Origin: Glandiceps talaboti
Taxonomy: Eukaryota > Hemichordata > Enteropneusta > Spengelidae
Direction of reading: 5' to 3'
Assembly: GCF_964340395.1 (NCBI RefSeq)
Contig: NC_135566.1
Coordinates: 13,852,501 to 13,916,500 of the forward strand
DNA: 64,000 nucleotides
Below, one piece after another: positions 12,786-29,400 of the stretch. Below the pieces are notes generated by a model. The model did no database searches. It was not told the DNA's origin and worked only from the letters and a program-made list of their open reading frames with translations. The position numbers and the translations under genes are program-made. Position 1 is the stretch's first letter. Every line of letters starts with the position of its first letter.

Positions 12786-13980
12786 TTTGGATGTAAGTGT
12801 CTCACTGGAGAGAACAGTGCTCGATGCAAGTATTAGTAACAGAGCATTATGGACTCAATTCAAGAATGCTACATGTCCTTATTCTTTTGAATTAAGTCTA
12901 TGTTCACATGTATACGCTTATGTTTATGTGTCATATCTGAACCTTAAGAGATTAGTCAAATCATGTGATGTGCAGCAGTTTTACCCACAGCCAATAACCT
13001 TTTACATAAAATGTAATTTGGTTCCATATATGGTATAATGTGCTTTAATCAGACCCAATCAGACTACATATTGCTTCGTTTAGGACGGTCAGGGTTGGAA
13101 CGTGCCATGGACATGGATATGGACAGGAACCAACTGAAGGGATGCCAGAAAAATACTCACACAATGGTGACCTCAATTTATGCATGTAATTTAAGTATAT
13201 GAATAGTAGACAATCTCCAACCCCAATGTTTTGGCGTCTGATCGCTGCCACAGTTGCCAAATCCCATCACTGCCACTATTGAACCGTAATATCAGAACAT
13301 ATTAGTCAAATCGCTGCTGACAAATTTAACCTGCAGTTAATCAATCTTTAGTTGTGGTGATGAGGAGAGGAATGGGCCTCATAGGGGTCAAATGGGGAAT
13401 AATTTTTGTTATACGATACCAGGGATATTTTGGTGGAGTGTGGATGTTGACTTCAGTACTGACAATGTCGATAGTGTGCCAATCTGGTATTTTGAATTTC
13501 TTGAGTTCAGTTCTGCCCATTATAAATATCGGTAGATAACCAATGCCTTTAAAATTGCCACTGTGATAGCAGCTGTGGGAATGAGTCCTTTTGTATCCCT
13601 GGTCAAATTTGATAGCGGTTTAACCTAAGTGTTTGCAATATTTGAATGGGGGGGTCGTGTTTTAGAGACAAGCCCAAAGAACCAGTCAAATGGCCATGTG
13701 TTACTTGTCTGTGGTTCAGTCAAGTACAGCCCAGCCCAGCCCAGTCAAGCTCTGTTAAGCTCTGCCTGGCCTCAGGAAACTAGTTGTTGGAGGCCCAGCC
13801 AACGTTATATCAAAAGTGTGACATAATTAGTTAGTCAACTGGTCCTACCTCGACAGCCTCTTGATTTTTGTCACATCCATATACTATCAATTCGTATTTA
13901 GTAAGGACACGAGCTACTTCAGCACCAATACCAGAACCAGCACCAGTTACCAAGGCAACACGTCCTCTCCAACGATCCAT
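7560..13980 (-). CDS. DHRS11-like: Gene A: diverged DHRS11-like paralogue, 6 exons seen, last exon not found
   Basis: Tandem paralogue of gene B. Exons are 13849-13980, 11820-12026, 11453-11547, 9843-9975, 8352-8438 and 7560-7625 (minus strand): 720 nt, 240 codons, all introns GT-AG, same phases as gene B. TGAGSGIG (12-19), Asn115, Ser147 and YAGTK (161-165) are kept, so catalysis is possible. Conserved positions have changed: NNAG is NCAG (90-93), IN before the catalytic serine is II (143-144), and SPG is SPS (192-194). No counterpart of gene B's VHDIVVRPTEQ exon was found downstream. Reading through the exon 6 donor adds 12 codons and reaches TAG at 7523-7521. There are no stops or frameshifts in the exons, so it may be functional, but relaxed constraint or early decay is also possible. 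Confidence 0.77.
8352..8438 (-). CDS. DHRS11-like: Gene A exon 5 (residues 190-218)
   Basis: Acceptor TCTTTCAG|TCTATA, donor AAG|GTTTGT, 29 codons as in gene B. It reads SISPSDVDTNF against AVSPGLVKTDF, so the SPG glycine is serine. This is the most diverged exon; the call rests on size, phase and order. Confidence 0.72.
8681..9280. repeat. Satellite-like tandem array in gene A intron 4, about 4 units
   Basis: Diverged units begin near 8681, 8833, 8979, 9121 and 9254 (spacings 152, 146, 142, 133) with (A)TTTGAAGYTTGCATT. Each has a core like AATTACCGAAAATCATTAAT then TATGCAAATTA and YATATCAACAAACTT. No coding signal. Confidence 0.82.
9366..9720. mobile_element. Foldback element / MITE in gene A intron 4
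   Basis: The left arm (9366-9448) and the reverse complement of the right arm (9633-9720) align imperfectly over more than 80 bases, sharing GGACAAT, TTGAARGTGTCG and CTTATCACACTATCAA. A ~49-base direct repeat (GATTTTCACAAAC...) occurs just outside at 9281-9329 and again inside at 9552-9600. Confidence 0.75.
9843..9975 (-). CDS. DHRS11-like: Gene A exon 4 (residues 145-189), catalytic Ser/Tyr/Lys
   Basis: Acceptor TTTTTAG|TACT, donor TCG|GTTAGT, exactly 133 nt as in gene B. It holds TSGHR with Ser147, NFYAGTKHM with Tyr161 and Lys165, and GLTEGLRQEL. Confidence 0.83.
11305..11390. repeat. (TA)n(TG)n microsatellite in gene A intron 3
   Basis: TA run from 11305, then TG to about 11373 with slight decay. 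It lies close to exon 3; gene B intron 3 also carries a TG/TA array. Confidence 0.95.
11453..11547 (-). CDS. DHRS11-like: Gene A exon 3 (residues 114-144 plus two bases)
   Basis: Acceptor CTTCACAG|GTTAAC, donor TCAG|GTACGT. It has one extra codon (VEEGH against TEGH in gene B). The end reads HIIHII where gene B has HIIHIN. Confidence 0.82.
11820..12026 (-). CDS. DHRS11-like: Gene A exon 2 (residues 45-113)
   Basis: Acceptor AATATTAG|AAGTTA, donor GAT|GTACGT, 69 codons (one fewer than gene B). The NNAG motif reads NCAG. AMFEEIKKN is identical to gene B. Confidence 0.83.
12281..12310. repeat. (AC)n microsatellite in gene A intron 1
   Basis: Fifteen AC units, preceded by an AAAC-rich stretch. 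Confidence 0.95.
12704..12782. repeat. (TA)n microsatellite in gene A intron 1
   Basis: About 78 bases of uninterrupted alternating A and T. Confidence 0.95.
13849..13980 (-). CDS. DHRS11-like: Gene A exon 1 (residues 1-44)
   Basis: ATG at 13980-13978, MDRWRGRVALVTGAGSGIGA, donor GAG|GTAGGA, phase 0. By eye, 26 of 44 residues match gene B exon 1. An in-frame stretch upstream (to 14046) begins with GTG, not ATG, and is not used. Confidence 0.85.
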
Positions 13981-14071
13981 ACTGCACTGCAGAGTGTGAT
14001 GTTTTGGGTGAAATGACAGTGACGTGCGCCAGTTAGCAATGCTCACCGTCTATGAGTGAACGGGAATCTAA

Positions 14072-14137
14072 GGGAGCCTTCAGTAAGGTACTCGGGGAGG
14101 GTCATATTTTACTTTGACTCATTTTTATCTAAAAATT
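14072..14137. mobile_element. Terminus of a PIF/Harbinger-like MITE
   Basis: GGGAGCCTTCAGTAA preceded by TAA, then GGGTCATATTTTACTTTGACTC. The same end is found at 59295-60127, whose right end in reverse complement matches the GACTCATTTTT part here. It is cut off where R1 copy 2 begins. Confidence 0.72.
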
Positions 14138-16366
14138 TGTGTGTTAGTTTTACATCTCGTCGAATAACAGAAGTTTCGTGATTAGCGAGTCTTTCAATCG
14201 ATATCGTGCTTACTAAAGACTCTCTTTCTTACTCAATTTCCGAATATTATACAAATCAATCCTTTCCAACTGATAATTTCCAAAGAATATTTTGTGGCAT
14301 ATAAGAATAAACATTTGTTGAGACGGTATTTCAAACGTAAAAACGCTGGTTAGATTCATCATGTTTATCAGGATTTTGTCACTGCTCCGATGATCCTTGA
14401 GTACTTTGAGTCCCTCGACATCCAGGCAAAGTATTCCTCGATATCCAGGCACCAACATGGCCATTTCTAGGCTGTATTGATTTGATATTGGCGATGAAGC
14501 GATACCGTGCATGCAATTGATTAAATCAGAACACGTTTTGTCGAGCCTTATAATTACAGCCATAAGATAAAGTTGGGTTCTCAAGTATGATGACAAGCAC
14601 ATAACTAGATTATAATCAGCGTTGCAACATTGTCACCCTATTGCTACTAGTACTACGTGACTGCATAATCAATGAATTAACTACAGACGTGAAATGCCTG
14701 TAGGAGGCGCCAGACTCGTTTCATGCATGTTCACCTTTGCTTGTACGCAGTGGTGACGTGTACGTATGTATTTATATACAAGCCCAGAATACTACAGAAA
14801 AACGAACTACCCAAGTTGCCGCTGAAAAGTACTGCATTCAAAGCACGTGTTTATTTGGTTGTTGGTACAAATAAAAATCAAAAAGTTTAAATTTTCTTTT
14901 CATTCTTAAATGTGCACTAGCTGCAACTGGGACATTTTTTTCATCAAATTATCAAAGATATACATTCACTAAAAATTGTCAGTTACTCATAAAATGCCTT
15001 TATATCTAGTAATTACTGGTCAATATTATTTGTATGTAGTGTAGTGTCATATTTAAATCTTGAGCGAAAGCTCGGTTTTGAATCTGTCACCATGTTAAAA
15101 CTGTACTAGTTGTAACTGGAGTATAATTTTTTGATCAGACAACCACAATATATTAACCGATTTTTAAAAAAAAAAATACCAATAATTAATTATTGTTAAT
15201 CGGTGGTTGATCATCCAATAGTAGTACAGAAACAGGATAAAATCATGATCACCGTTGAGGGTGCTGATTTTTGCGGACCCAAAAGTCAATTTAATTTGAT
15301 TTATCGTGTATACAGCTACAACAAATATGATTACTAACAGGTGATACTTTTCAAGCGGTACAATATAATTATGAATAAGGTATTGTACCTAACAAAACAG
15401 GTTTTTTAATGTTCTAGTTGGAGCAAGTGCAGCTTTAAGCGTATTTTTTTACATCATATAATTGTTGTGCTTATTCTGTTTAGAAAAATGGTGTATAGAG
15501 GAAGCTGTAAAGTAATAAGTCACATACAAATCAGATAGAATTATGGAATTTGCCGGTGAGTAAACTATTCTACAGCGTGCTGACTCATTGCAATATTTAT
15601 GCATATTTATCTATAATAAGCTTATGACATGATGCGCCACGTCATCATCATTTTTGGGGTAAATTTAGCAGTCCAAAATGTTCTAGCTTTTAAATCGCAT
15701 TGCTCGTACCATTACATTATGGATCTGAAACGAGACAAAAAAATATAACAAAATTAAAAACAACGGTTATACATCATGATCTCTTGTGAAGCCGTGTTAC
15801 GGGCGTGTAGATGTTTTATTGTGAAATCAAAATGCTTGTCTAGTACTGCCTGTGCTTACAACTGTTTGCAATAGAAGTTGTTCTACTCAGGTTTATAGCA
15901 TAGAGCGTACCGAGTCGCGGATCACTTTCCCTGACAACTAACTTCTGCAATTCTTTCAAAACTTTTCCATATAAAAGCTCGTCCCTATCTCTTTTGAAAT
16001 ATTAACATAATTGTTGTGATTTGCTCGTCTTGTTTTCTTGGGAACAAACAATCTGTTATTTTCCCATAGTCACTCTAGAGTTAACACAGTATTCGGCAGC
16101 CATGTTGGATTTTAAAATGGCATGACTTTGATACGGTTTTCGCAGTTTTGTACGATGACCCGCAATTATTTTCTTGATTTAAACTGAAAATGGGTTTGAT
16201 TTTTCGTGAAAAGTAAAAGTTTGAGGTGCATGCTACAGTACAACGTTAATAAAGATCATAACTAGAAATTCACTTGCACCAACGAAAATACCCGGATGCA
16301 AAGCAAGTTGTCACACAACGATCACGATAACTGAACATTCGGATACTTTATTTTTTTTTAAAAACT
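14138..16366. repeat. R1 repeat, copy 2 (2.23 kb)
   Basis: Direct-orientation partner of 5203-7455. It lies between the 3' end of gene B and the start of gene A. The minus-strand frame at 14213-14602 corresponds to that at 5403-5654 in copy 1. Confidence 0.9.
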
Positions 16367-16848
16367 TCTTGTGTTACAGCTAGGACACGTTGGAAAACCC
16401 TCCAATGTATGAATAAATATTATAGCACATATAGGTTCAAAGAGCAACATGCATTTCAACACGTTTATAGTACCTACTGTTTTAAATTATATTTACTGCC
16501 CTTCGCACACTTCTATACGTTATGGATATTAATATCAGCTATCATGTCGTGTTAATATCAACCTCTAGTTTTTTCTGCTAACCCTATACATACCTAACTA
16601 CTTTAAATTTCGATACAAAACAAAAATACTACTTCCGAATGAAAAGTTTATGGACTACAGCGACAGGTGCACTGGTATATATCATTATTTGCATCATCAA
16701 ATGTACAGGATAAAAATTTACACTTTAAAAAAAATAACGATATCGTTATTTTTAAAGGCACTGAAGTCAACGTCCACAAACCACCACGATATCACCAGTA
16801 TCTTATACTATCGTTCCCTGTGAGAACTACTTCTCTCCCCACACCCTA

Positions 16849-16877
16849 AGACCACTATAGAGAAACTATAGTGGTCT
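16849..16877. repeat. Perfect 12-bp hairpin
   Basis: AGACCACTATAG, five-base loop AGAAA, then CTATAGTGGTCT. No T-run follows on either strand, so it does not look like a terminator. Function unknown. Confidence 0.9.
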
Positions 16878-17210
16878 GCATCACACCACAACATTCACTG
16901 CATGTCCATTTTTGTCCGGTAGGAACGGTATTGAGATGGGGTTTGGTAATTTTGCCCACTGACGTATCTACGCTTCTCAGTTTCAAAGACATTAATGCTC
17001 AGTGAATCAAGTTATTTTGATATTAGACGGAACGAAACGCCGCATTCGTTTGTAATTTACCGTTCCGAGTAGCTACATTTTACTTTCATGCTATAATGAA
17101 GCTCAAAACAATGGGATTGTACAATTTGTGGTCTCATTGCCTCATGTAATGTGTTCTGGCCTTGGATAAACGACAAGATCAGCTTGCGATGGTGATATAC
17201 TAATTTGGAG

Positions 17211-17216
17211 TTTATT
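17211..17216 (-). promoter_or_regulatory. Candidate poly(A) signal of gene B
   Basis: AATAAA on the minus strand, about 140 bases after the gene B stop codon. It is a plausible cleavage signal, but such hexamers are common in AT-rich DNA. Confidence 0.45.
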
Positions 17217-17355
17217 TCCAACAAAAACAATTAATCATATTCATCCAAGAGTAGTCAATTGAGTTAATATAGTTCATGAAATAAACTTGTTGTTTGTGAC
17301 GGTCAGTCAGCCTCTCGTCCAAGTCGTCCAATCTACGCCATCATCTAAGCGTATA

Positions 17356-22270
<4,915 letters not shown>

Positions 22271-22580
22271 TCTGCTAAATTCAAGGTTAACTGGCAAGTT
22301 TTATCATGGATGTATAGTGTGTCAAGTGGATCATTAGCATATCATTAGCATATCTTGTACTGCTAATTTTCAACCAGCTCAATTTGGAGTTTGACCTTTG
22401 ACGTAGGAATGACTGGCTGAGATATTAAAGGCCAACACACTTTTCAGTGAATAGTATACATGAGCAACGCTTCAGAACGTAATACGCATACGTCACATTT
22501 GCCCCACATGATGAGGTCGGGCAATTGCTGTCGGGCAAGTGATACACGTCGCCAACATCACAGGGTGCAGCGAGCATGTT

Positions 22581-22618
22581 ATTGATTGATTGATTGATTG
22601 ATCGATCGATCGATCGAT
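22581..22618. repeat. (GATT)n/(GATC)n short array
   Basis: Four to five GATT units passing into GATC units. Confidence 0.9.
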
Positions 22619-24859
22619 TTATGAATTGATTTGTTATTTGGTTGGTTGAATGATTAATCGAATGATCAATTTTTGTGGTGAAATAAACTTATTTTGAGTG
22701 TGACATTGATCAATTGACTCGTCGATTTTTGTAGTGATATAAAACTTTTTTCCCTTCTTTTCCGGAGCTGTGAGCATCTCTCTCCTGGCTCTGGCTTTGG
22801 AGTGAGGCCGTGAGGCCGAACTCAGGGCATTCATAGATAAAGTATATGTTCCAGTTATACAATAAGCTTATATCTCGTCTCGTATGCAGTCTTTTTCCTT
22901 TTATAACAGTACTTGCTGATCATAAGTTTTGATACTTACATCAAACCTTCTTTAACTAAAATTTTTACTTCTGATAGAGTTTTTTCCGCCAAATAAGTGT
23001 TGGAGTAACTGAGAAGTGGTATGCAAGATAGGCTGTTTTCTCCTGTCTCGAAAATGAATTAAGAAATAAAGTCCACGAAGACAACATTAATTACTTGTTC
23101 CCTGTACATATGTTTATTATAATACAAGCATATCGTATATACATTTTATCAGTTACATGGTGAGTGCATTTTATGTTCCTCATTTTTTCTCTTCTGTGAT
23201 AAAACCGTGAAAGAATATATTATCCCTCTCTAGATAATGTGGAAATATGCAATATTAAAATACAATTTGAATTATGAAATGTATACAGGCTTGATACTTA
23301 TATAGAAAGGAAACACAGCAATGGCTTGAAGATTAATATTTGGTGAGAGAGAGGAAAATAAGTTGTCTGACAGAGTTATTGAAAGATTGGTCCTGAGCAC
23401 GAGAAATCTGTGATCATCTTGATCCTAAGTGATACATATGACATGAGAGAGCCTGGGATTGAATCATGGACCCTTACAAGTTTTCAAAATATTTAGAATG
23501 CATGCATTTGAAAAATAACAAAACCCACATAGCGTTCAATACTACAAATCCTGGCCGGTTTTTTTTTTATAGAATCGTTCCATATTAGTAAAGACCTCAT
23601 TAATATTAAAACGTTAACGTAACGTCAATGAGGTGCACAAAAATTTCGCTGTTCTCCGTTGTCGGCGCTACTAAAACACTAACATATTCGTTGACGATAC
23701 ATTAATCTAAATCTAAATTTAAAATTGAATGCTATTTTCAGAGGAAAAGTTACACAAGATTTCCCTTCGAATGATGCCATGCCGCCATTGTGAAAAGTTG
23801 CGCCCTCACATGGTGATTTAGAGAAAACTGGTATGTGACTTGCGGGTTTTTAGAGGACGATTGCCGGTCTTAGTATCTCGTCTATATCCTACCCCTCTAC
23901 ACACATAACACGCATGCACAAATAACATTTTCTAAATCATGATACCAATAATAGTTATTGCATACAATTAAAGCTTTATGAAAACTACGGACCCAGTACC
24001 AGTAAATAACTTATTCACTTTAGACATACCAGTGCAGTTGGGTTTGAGAACAATGGGTCACAAATCGCCGAAGAGGGCGAGAGAAATACTAAGATCCGAG
24101 AAACTGTCTCATTTATCAAATTTTCTATTCTTTGAGAGAAGTTTTAATGGAAGTAGAAATTCAGGCACATGTTAAACATTTGTTTCCAGTAAGAGGAAAC
24201 AGTGGATACTTTTTTTTTGTCTATGATCATTAGAAACCGTTACTGACAACATCTTACATCATCTTTTCTGTAGTTAGACGTCGTTGAAAAGAATGCTCTT
24301 GGATTTTATGTATATCTCCAAAAATAAATAGTACTAAGGCGAAATAAAAAAAATAGTGTGTTTCGATAACCCAACCGATCCAGGTTTAAGCAACCGTCCC
24401 TAAACACTTTTTACAAGCAAGAAGGTAAAATTTTGACAATTTACTTCTATTTCCCTGTAGATTTTCTTGCCAAAGTATTTTTGGTTACTTTTCTGAAATC
24501 ACATTCCAGAGAGAAACGATATCATTTCAGACTATAACAGCACAATCTGCATATTGTGTTCTCTCTACTTCTGAATCACATAATTGTCTTCATTTGCTTC
24601 TTGTACACCTCATCAAATGTTATAGACTATTACCTTTGTGGAAGTAGTGTGACCAACGAGCATCTTGTCTTTGGGTCGAACAATTATTAAGTAAGTAATT
24701 AAATAATGAAATGTAAAATGAAATAAAAAAACCGGCGACATACCTACCCTATTTTCTGAAACAAACATTTATTTTTTTTATTTTTGCCAAATATCATTCC
24801 AGGGTGGAGGCAGACGAGCGCCCTCTTTAGGGTGTCATAACCTTATATCATGCGAGCGT

Positions 24860-24899
24860 TCACTCACTCACTCACTCACTCACTCGCTCACTCACTCAC
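24860..24899. repeat. (CTCA)n microsatellite
   Basis: About ten CACT/CTCA units with one G substitution. Confidence 0.93.
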
Positions 24900-25469
24900 C
24901 ACTCACTACAAATCAAACTTTCTTTGTTGGTGTCCATTATTGTTAAGTTACACTATTGTTACTTTTAGTAACACTTCTACGATAATTTATGAAGTTATCA
25001 AGCGAATGAATAAATTATGATCTCTGACTTTGGGTGATACTGGCATAACTGTGTGCACGCCCAGGTTCTTATAAAAGTCTTTGTAAAATTCTGTACATTT
25101 AAGCTTAACGCTAATAAGGCAACGTATTGAATTACAATTACATGTAGCATTTGAAACAGTATATACACAATTATGCCATTTGTATTTTAATAATTTCATA
25201 GTCATGAATTATTTTTTAAGTGATCGATATTTTTACAATACTGACGTAGTAGTAGTAAATGTCTATTGCATCATTTTACACATTCCGCACAAAATTGTGT
25301 TATTTTTTTTAATCACATTCTTAACCCCGCTTACACTAACCGTCATTTACAATGTTGATTAGATTTTTGTCAAGCCAGACGAGAATCTGTTTCAGGTGGG
25401 ATGATTTCAATTGTATATCGATCGAGTAAATGTAAATCTCATCTTGAAAAGCTCTGGCGTACATGCAGA

Positions 25470-25898
25470 TCATAGAACTTCGGTACTTAATGTACCTCTC
25501 CCCGGGGATTTATCAGTGATAGAGGGCACTCGTACACTCTTCGTCGTCGAATCACTGACCTGATTCGGAAAACATTTCCGACAACATGGACACACTGTGA
25601 AAAGAACTTTCCGATAGGCAACTCGAAAGTCCCTACCAAAGCCATACAGGATCGGGTTCAAGGCGGAGTTGCCATGTGAAAGGAATATGCAGAAATTCAG
25701 CAAGCTAAGTGGTACGTAGCAACCCGATGTACAAAATAAGAATATGGTGTCAAGCACGTAGATTGGAAACCAACAGAACATGAAGAACATGATGATGATT
25801 GCGAGTGACTTGGCAGCTTTCAGTTCTTTCCAGGTTCCTCCTCCCCGTCCGTGTCTTTTTGGCATGTTGTGATTTTCAAGCGCAGCTATACTTCGTAT
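25470..25898 (-). CDS. ADORA-like: Gene C exon 2: loop 3, TM6-TM7 and tail (residues 192-333)
   Basis: Acceptor CTCTACAG|ATACGA. It encodes a basic loop (MPKRHGRGGGTWKELKAAKS), TM6 with CWFP, an FCTSGC loop 3 that could hold the Cys-Cys bridge seen in A2A, TM7 with LSHGNSALNP, a short tail, and TGA at 25472-25470. Confidence 0.88.
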   Translation of the reverse strand: MRSIAALENHNMPKRHGRGGGTWKELKAAKSLAIIIMFFMFCWFPIYVLDTIFLFCTSGCYVPLSLLNFCIFLSHGNSALNPILYGFGRDFRVAYRKVLFTVCPCCRKCFPNQVSDSTTKSVRVPSITDKSPGRGTLSTEVL

Positions 25899-26353
25899 CT
25901 GTAGAGGGAGAGAGAACAAGATATGTGGGTTAGACTCGAAAGTGGCAGTCAGACAACTCATTGCATTAACATTCTAGTTGAACAAGTTACCCATAAAGAA
26001 GTCTGTAAGAATTGAAGACTAAAAAATATAAAAGGGGAACAAAGACGAGACTGTTGTTTTTTTATTTTAGCTACATTTACATATGGACAGAGAAAAGAAG
26101 CCATTTTCACATATTAACCTGCAACGTGTGACCGCTCTATAATATAATTTTTTTTTTTAAATTGGCAAATATGGCTTAGTAGAGACCTGATATACGCCGG
26201 TGTGAGGCCTTCTGGGAAACAACCAAAATTAGGAACTCCCCACCACACCTCTCAAGTTTCGTTGGAAACAAAACGCTAGGAGCTTCACACTTCTTCATAT
26301 CCCTCAAGTTTAATTAAATTTGAATCAGTACTTTTTTGAACTATCGTGTTCTC

Positions 26354-26412
<59 letters not shown>

Positions 26413-29400
26413 TATAAAACAAATCTTAGATAATGGATATATAACAAACAGCGTCATAGAATCATTTATACAGATTACAACTGAGTATCACGTTTGGGTT
26501 CTGCCAAGAGTAAGTGGTGGTAAACCGTATGCTTCAGTAAATAAAATATTGAACAAAAAGAAATACCACCTCAAAGCTCAGCTTATACCCTTTCAAACGT
26601 GTTTTGTTAAACTTTTCTACGTTTTACTCTGAAAGACCGAGCCATCATTCTTAACTTGTAACAGGGTCACTTCACCCAAGGCTTGGATTAATTAGATGTA
26701 CTTAACGCCACATCCAATAAACATCAACTGTATATACTTACTGAATATCAAGCAATTCGTGTTAACTTTCCCCATTATAGTGCTCATTGAAAACCACATT
26801 ATCAAATAACAACACACTGTGGGCACTTTCATGTCTCGACTAAAACTCGTATCAATGTAGTTTCGTACAGGATCATGTGATATCGTTAGTGACAATTAGT
26901 CGTGGTACTCACTGTGACCGAAATATCGCCGTGATTTTTAGTACTAACAAACACAAATTGTTCATTAAAGCAGGTAACGTCAGATACATATATTAAAGTT
27001 TAAGTAGAAAAGGTCGATTCTCAAAGGACTGTGGTTTATTACCTCGCTTAGAACACACATACGCCGATGACAATTTCCGGTCAAATGTCGTTTGACATTT
27101 CACGAACCATATGCATGCCATATCGATTTATGTATAAACTTCACTTCGTAATGTTGACAGTGAACTAAATGAATAAATATTACCTATGTCTTCATTTAGA
27201 AAACTTTTGTTGACTTTAAACCTTGTGATGTGTTTGTCCGTTACTTCAACACGTTAAAATGATATTACGTTGTTGTTTTTATTGCATTTTTCGTTGTATG
27301 GGATATGATTTAATGCGGCTACACTTAAAACCAAGACTGGCTCTGCTTTTTAAAAATAAAAAGTAGTTTTTTTAAAAGAATTGCGCAAATCTTCGCACAT
27401 GCCTCCAGCTCCCTGTGATTCAAACTAAGTGAGGTATAACCTTGTTACATTTAATACAATATTCTTTCCTGGAGACATGAAAATTAGGCCTAATAAAAAA
27501 AATTGTGTGGTTCCAATTACTCTCAATTTTAGAATAGGTGGGGTATGTAGATTTTTTATTTTATTATATACTTTTTTTTCATGTTTGATTGTCAAGTTCA
27601 GGTTTTCCATTGTTTTCCAACTGGTCTCTGTGTTATTGGGTTCTTCTCATCAGATGTACAGCCATTACAGATTGGAGGAACAGTTTTATATTGTCTTTTT
27701 AAGTTGATGTCAATTTCCGCATTCACAATTCTGGCGAGACTTCACAACAATTTTCGCGATTTTATTATTTTTTTCTCGAATACGTAAAAAAAAGTTTAGG
27801 GTTGGCAGTGAAAAACTAGGTGGGGTCGGGTAACCGGGACCAAACAATTATTTGTTTATGGCCTTAGTACTGTGTTCCAATATTAATATTGACTTGTCTG
27901 GTTATCCGTGTTGATTTTACAAATCAATTCTGTTTTAATAGGACGAAACACCGAGGATCGTGTTTCTCTGTAATGATTTGAATAAATGATAAAATTTAGG
28001 CAATAGGGATGAGATGCCACGAAATTATCATGAAACTCTTACGCTACTACGTGTTAATAAATGACGCTAAGCAATGCTGATGTCGATCCAATGTTAGTAA
28101 GTTGTTTGCCTTGAAGTAGACAGTCGAAATGTGTTTTAACTGGGGTGTTGTTTTTTTGATCACCCAAACAACAACTTTTTCACTGAAAATTGTTAAAATA
28201 CGTAATATGTAAATTAAAGGTCCATATTATATATAAGTAATATAGTAATAAGTTCAAATAATTACTCATAAGGGGGTGCTGAATTTTGGGAGCGGACCCA
28301 AAACTCAATTTGATTGGATATGCTGCACCATACATTGTGAACGACTGCATACTATATGTATACCCACATAATTCAATACATCTCATGGTGGACAACTTTA
28401 CTAGTATAAGTCATCATATCATATCGAGTTTCAAACTTTAGTTACTTTTAATGTTTTCATTCAAAGTGTACGATTACTACCGTTACTGTGTACAACTTCA
28501 TATCAACAACAGAACTGCGATCACTTTTAAATTTATTATTATTGTTCGCTAACGCGAATTGTATGTCAGATTGACAACATAACAAGGGTTAGGTCGGTCG
28601 TGAGAAAAAGAAAAACTAACTAATGGCCTATTAAGTAATAAATATCCGCATTTAAATTTGTACTATTTTTGGAATCGCAGAACCTCCTGTATTTGCTTGC
28701 GGGTTACATTTACCTCTACACTTGCTTTGCACTGATTTAGCCATGGACATTGCAGTAAGTGGTCGAAGTTGACTAATTGAATAAAGGGGTTGCCCTTCAT
28801 AGTACACCGTGTATAGTGTAAACCCATACTGTGCACGATATTAATTGATTTATGCTCATAGCTTAATTTGCCTACATTTTAACCAAGTTAAATGTGTATC
28901 GCTTTAAATTGTACAGAATACAGCATGTTTGCTTTTTTCTGCAGGCCTTAATTTTACTTTACATTGCACAAGTATAGTGACAGTTGCTTTCAAATGTATG
29001 TATGTATGTATGTATGTATGTATGTATGTATGTATGTATGTATGTATGCATGCATGCATGCACGCACACACACACGCACGCACGCACGCACGCACGCACG
29101 TACGTACGTACGTACGTACGTACATGTACGTATGTATGTATGTATGTATGTCGGAAATGTACATCATAAAGTCACAAGTGGTTTGATCAAAGTTGGTTTA
29201 AATAGAAGTAATTCCAAATTCATTACCAAATACTATAGTGTAAGCTCGATAATAGGTTCTTACAAAATATGGAGAATGAGATGTAGGTACCGTAACAAGA
29301 TATTACGTGAACGTTTGTCATAAGTCGTTCACTTGTCACTATGATTTCCTGCAAGGTATTGTGCGTGTATTCAAGAATTTTCAAAGGAATATGGTCAACT

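Larger units (their letters stand above)
16367..17355. other. 3' flank of gene B, no further gene
   Basis: Contains the hairpin at 16849-16877 and a candidate poly(A) signal at 17211. This ~1 kb has no counterpart beside gene A. Confidence 0.6.
22271..25469. other. Intergenic between gene B and gene C, no gene seen
   Basis: Holds GATT/GATC repeats (22581-22618) and a CTCA repeat (24860-24899). No exon with recognisable homology. It should include the gene B promoter just above 22270, but no clear core-promoter motif was identified. Confidence 0.6.
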
